Made by a program: the position numbers and the translations under genes. A stretch of DNA of 8,296 bases, from contig DAICZI010000057.1 in the NCBI GenBank assembly GCA_027311205.1, forward strand, positions 1 to 8,296, read 5' to 3'. This DNA is from Beijerinckiaceae bacterium (lineage in GTDB: Bacteria; Pseudomonadota; Alphaproteobacteria; Rhizobiales; Beijerinckiaceae). This document shows positions 6,327 to 8,296 of this stretch, one piece after another. Under the pieces are notes generated by a model. The model worked only from the letters and a program-made list of their open reading frames with translations, made no database searches and was not told the origin of the DNA. Each line of letters opens with the position of its first letter. Positions within the stretch are counted from its first letter, which is position 1.

Positions 6327-6910
6327 AGCCCTGTGTCATTGTCGGGATCAGCGGCGCTTCGGGGGCGGCAATTGGTTTGCGCACCGTTGAAATTCTGAAC
6401 GGTCTTGGTGCCGAAACGCATCTGGTGGTTTCGCGCGCGGCAGAACGCACGCTTCTGGAAGAGGTTGGGGCCGAAGCCCTGCCGCGTTTGCGCAACTGCG
6501 CGCATCATTGGCACGGCGTCGATGATATCGGTGCCAGCATTGCCTCGGGCTCGTTCCCGACGCGCGGCATGATCATCGCGCCCTGCTCAATGCGGACCCT
6601 GGCGGCGATCGCCCATTGCCTGGGCGACAATCTGCTGGTTCGCGCCGCCGATGTCCATCTGAAAGAGCGCCGTCCGCTGGTGCTGGTGGCGCGCGAGACG
6701 CCGCTGCATCTTGGCCACCTGCGCGCCATGATGGCGGCAACCGAAGCTGGCGCGATGATCATGCCGCCGGTTCCCGCTTTTTACCTGAGGCCAACCAGCG
6801 TCGCCGATATCGTCGACCAGATCGCACGGCGGGCCATCGACCTCCTGCATGTGTTTGAACCGGTAGCGCGCCAATGGCACGGCCCGTCAGCACCTGCCGC
6901 CACCTCGTGA
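6323..6910 (+). CDS. ubiX: UbiX, flavin prenyltransferase (prFMN synthase)
   Basis: The 195-residue protein makes prenylated FMN, the cofactor UbiD needs, by joining a dimethylallyl group to FMN. It carries the Rossmann-like GISGASGAAIGLR (8-20), the FMN/phosphate-contacting S37 (VVSRAAERT), PCSMRTLAAIA (87-97), NLLVRAADVHLKERRPL (103-119), the RETPLHLGHLRAM block (124-136) and MPPVPAFYLRP (147-157). These match E. coli UbiX throughout (189 residues). The ATG overlaps the ubiD TGA in ATGA, and GGAG lies 7 bases upstream. The longer open frame beginning at 6281 lies inside ubiD and adds a non-family extension, so it is rejected. Coupling to ubiD suits matched production of enzyme and cofactor maker. 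Confidence 0.96.
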   Translation: MKPCVIVGISGASGAAIGLRTVEILNGLGAETHLVVSRAAERTLLEEVGAEALPRLRNCAHHWHGVDDIGASIASGSFPTRGMIIAPCSMRTLAAIAHCLGDNLLVRAADVHLKERRPLVLVARETPLHLGHLRAMMAATEAGAMIMPPVPAFYLRPTSVADIVDQIARRAIDLLHVFEPVARQWHGPSAPAATS

Positions 6911-7142
6911 GTATGGCCTTTTGCCGGGGAAGCCTGGTTTCGCCCAATTGCCCTCCTGCCGACGGCCAAGGCTTCGCGGCAGCCCATTATCAAAGAGGAA
7001 AACGCCGACAGCGCGCTTGAGGAAATTTTGCTCCCCTTTTGGGAGGAATTTCTGTCTCAGCCTTGGATGAGATGACCTTTGGCTAGAAACATTGTCATAT
7101 TCGTGCTACACATCGAGCCAATCTGTAGTGTGAAGGTGACAA
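6911..7142. other. Intergenic region between ubiX and the hip remnant
   Basis: The 232 bases contain no supported gene. The visible items are a possible hairpin at 7023-7051 and, at 7134-7139, AGGTGA, which lies close upstream of an ATA codon in the hipB-like frame. No convincing -35/-10 pair for hipB could be picked out. Confidence 0.4.
7023..7051. terminator. Possible terminator hairpin downstream of ubiX
   Basis: The arms AAATT (7023-7027) plus CTCCC (7031-7035) pair with GGGAG (7041-7045) plus AATTT (7047-7051) around a CTTTT loop, with a small internal bulge. It is followed by TCTGTCT rather than a solid T-run, so it is a weak candidate. It lies about 110 bases past the ubiX stop. Confidence 0.3.
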
Positions 7143-7172
7143 ATACCTACTCCACATAACCCTTCTGCAGCG

Positions 7173-7463
7173 GTGCGGCGGGCGCTGCGCAAGCTCGGCG
7201 CGGACATCCACGATGCCCGTCGACGCCGACGGTTGCCAATGGCGGTTGTGGCGGAGCGCGCCTTCACCTCCCGCTCGACCTTGCAAAAAATCGAGGCGGG
7301 CGACACCAACGTTGGCATCGGCATCTATGCCGGGGTTCTCCAGGCCCTTGGCCTGCTCGACGGGCTGAGCCAGATCGCCGACATCAGCAACGACAGCGTC
7401 GGACAAGCGCTGGCCAGCGCCGAGCTGCCCAAGCGTGTTCACCTCAAGCGGCCGACGGGATAG
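7173..7463 (+). CDS. hipB: HipB-like XRE-family HTH antitoxin (start uncertain, possibly decayed)
   Basis: From the GTG at 7173 this is a 96-residue protein with an XRE helix-turn-helix at about 8-65 (LGADIHDARRRRRLPMAVVAERAFTSRSTLQKIEAGD) and a basic C-terminus. HipB proteins neutralise HipA and repress the operon. It ends 7 bases before the hipA-like frame, as in hipBA operons. The start is a problem: the GTG has no Shine-Dalgarno, the frame stays open upstream to 7140, and a good AGGTGA (7134-7139) precedes ATA at 7143 by 3 bases. That would add PTPHNPSAA, a plausible HipB N-terminus. The native ATG may have mutated to ATA. With its toxin truncated, the gene is probably a relic or an orphan regulator. 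Confidence 0.75.
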   Translation: MRRALRKLGADIHDARRRRRLPMAVVAERAFTSRSTLQKIEAGDTNVGIGIYAGVLQALGLLDGLSQIADISNDSVGQALASAELPKRVHLKRPTG

Positions 7464-7470
7464 TCTCGCG

Positions 7471-7884
7471 ATGGCTGACTTTGAAGTTCATATCGATCTG
7501 AATGGATGCACGCGCTTGATCGGACTGGCCAGGAGCAATCGTGTCCGGGGCACGGAAACGATCCTCTTCGAATATGGCGGTGCATGGCTTGATGATCCGG
7601 ATCGATTTTCTCTGGAGCCTGCTCTCGCCTTGACGCCGGGTGCCTTCGCCCCTCCTGCCGGTCTCGCGACTTTTGGCTCGATTGGCGATTCTGCTCCGGA
7701 CACCTGGGGCCGACGGCTGATGCAGCGGGCGGAACGCAGGCTGGCCGCGCGGGAAGGGCGCGCCGTCCGCACGCTTGCAGAAAGCGACTACCTGCTCGGA
7801 GTCGCCGATGCGACGCGACTTGGTTCACTCCGTTTTCGCTGGGCAGGAGACGAAGCTTTCCAAGCGCCGATCCACTCTGGTTGA
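7471..7884 (+). pseudogene. hipA: Truncated HipA-family toxin, N-terminal fragment only
   Basis: The 137-codon frame is the N-terminal part of a HipA kinase of roughly 430 residues. It includes the HipA N1 region (VHIDLNGCTRLIGLARSNR, 6-24), LEPALALTPGAFAPP (48-62) and the strongly conserved FGSIGDSAPDTWGRRLM (68-84), then DYLLGVADATRLGSLRFRW and FQAPIHSG before TGA. HipA proteins normally continue from here into a VPPL-like stretch, the ATP loop and the catalytic Asp motifs. None of these appears in any frame downstream, so the loss is a deletion or rearrangement rather than a single frameshift. ATG at 7471 is chosen over an upstream in-frame GTG because it follows the hipB stop and fits the family N-terminus. 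No kinase activity is possible. Confidence 0.85.
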
Positions 7885-8048
7885 GCCGCGTTCAGGCAAA
7901 AGTTCACTTATCCCCGCTGTGCAGATTTCGCCGGCCACCTCTTTTGACCATGGAAGATAGCCTGACCATGCTGCAAAAACTTCACGCATGGTTGGTTTGG
8001 TTCCTTGCGGGGCATGTCCTCGCCGTTCATAAGCACAAACGGACTGCC
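7885..8048. other. Short region of unknown origin between the hipA break and the cupredoxin gene
   Basis: The 164 bases show no homology I recognise in any frame. The frames running through it read as low-information sequence. It marks the transition from GC-rich hip sequence to the A+T-richer cupredoxin gene and is probably a recombination scar. Confidence 0.35.
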
Positions 8049-8296
8049 TCAGCGGACAGAAATTTTTAGATGCATTTGCGGATGGATTCCGCATAATACC
8101 GTAAAAATGCCGGATTTTACCATGGCAATGTCATGGCGAGAACCGGGTAGTTGATCGCCGGAATCGTAATTGAAATTTTGTTGGGAAATATAGGCATGAT
8201 GTAGAAAATTGCCGTCATTATTGTATATTTCAATGATATCGCCACGTTTGATGTTTACGTGTTCGGGATGAAATTTCTGCCCCTTTTGTGTAATGA
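8049..8296 (-). CDS. Cupredoxin-domain (plastocyanin/azurin-like) protein, C-terminal part, N-terminus off window
   Basis: The minus strand encodes 81 residues from the window edge to TGA at 8049-8051. The reading ITQKGQKFHPEHVNIKRGD, then IIEIYNNDGNFLHHAYI and VKSGIFTVLCGIHPQMHLKI, is a classic cupredoxin fold. The type-1 copper ligands are all visible: His at fragment position 32 or 33 (FLHHAYI), C68, H71 and M74 (CGIHPQM). Such proteins are small periplasmic electron carriers or copper-binding domains; the signal peptide would lie beyond position 8296. The sequence resembles the group often annotated as methylamine-utilization-type cupredoxins, but the specific partner is unknown. The gene is clearly A+T-richer than its neighbours, which suggests different ancestry. 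It is apparently the last gene of its transcription unit here. Confidence 0.85.
   Translation of the reverse strand, partial: ITQKGQKFHPEHVNIKRGDIIEIYNNDGNFLHHAYISQQNFNYDSGDQLPGSRHDIAMVKSGIFTVLCGIHPQMHLKISVR

Noticed and set aside
7825..8094. 89-codon minus-strand frame across the hipA break
   Set aside because: It overlaps both the hipA fragment and the cupredoxin gene in other frames and has no recognisable domain.
1..8296. CRISPR array, tRNA or rRNA gene
   Set aside because: No regularly spaced repeats and no tRNA or rRNA signature were seen on reading through the window.

Overview
The window reads as an accessory patch of an alphaproteobacterial-type chromosome. Most of it is GC-rich, and the best-conserved genes belong to ubiquinone synthesis. 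No species marker (rRNA, tRNA) is present, so the host is inferred only from gene style. The conserved core, about 2.2-6.9 kb, is two divergent operons. On the minus strand, ubiT-ubiU-ubiV encode the oxygen-independent ubiquinone hydroxylation system: a lipid-binding SCP2 protein and two 4Fe-4S U32-family proteins, with all eight cluster cysteines visible. On the plus strand, ubiD-ubiX encode the prenylated-FMN-dependent decarboxylase of the same pathway and the flavin prenyltransferase that makes its cofactor. The 81-bp gap between the operons contains one clean FNR/FixK-type palindrome, TTGAT-N4-GTCAA, almost exactly midway between the two start codons. This suggests that both arms are switched on together when oxygen is low.

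Left of the core (about 1.15-2.2 kb) is insertion-sequence debris. It holds a C-terminal fragment of an IS110-family transposase, three related terminal sequences resembling IS21-family ends, and a 292-bp MITE-like segment bounded by two of those ends in inverted orientation. That segment begins about 20 bp after the ubiV stop codon.

The extreme left (1-1145, minus strand) is the first 381 codons of a HipA-family kinase with an extra N-terminal region resembling AbiEi-type winged-helix antitoxins. Its promoter region has two copies of a 15-bp palindrome, one at the predicted transcription start and one just upstream of the -35 box, which points to tight repression and probably autoregulation.

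Right of the core (about 6.9-7.9 kb) is a second, decayed hip module. A HipB-like HTH gene with no good start codon is followed by a HipA reading frame that stops after 137 codons, before any kinase motif. The last 250 bases, visibly richer in A+T, hold the C-terminal part of a minus-strand cupredoxin with an intact type-1 copper motif; it continues past the window edge.

Overall, a low-oxygen ubiquinone module sits between two HipA-type loci and transposon scars. The most unusual items are the HipA protein with a fused DNA-binding-like domain and paired operators, the shared FNR-type box over what may be leaderless divergent operons, and the IS110 remnant whose 3' flank could carry a bridge-RNA relic.
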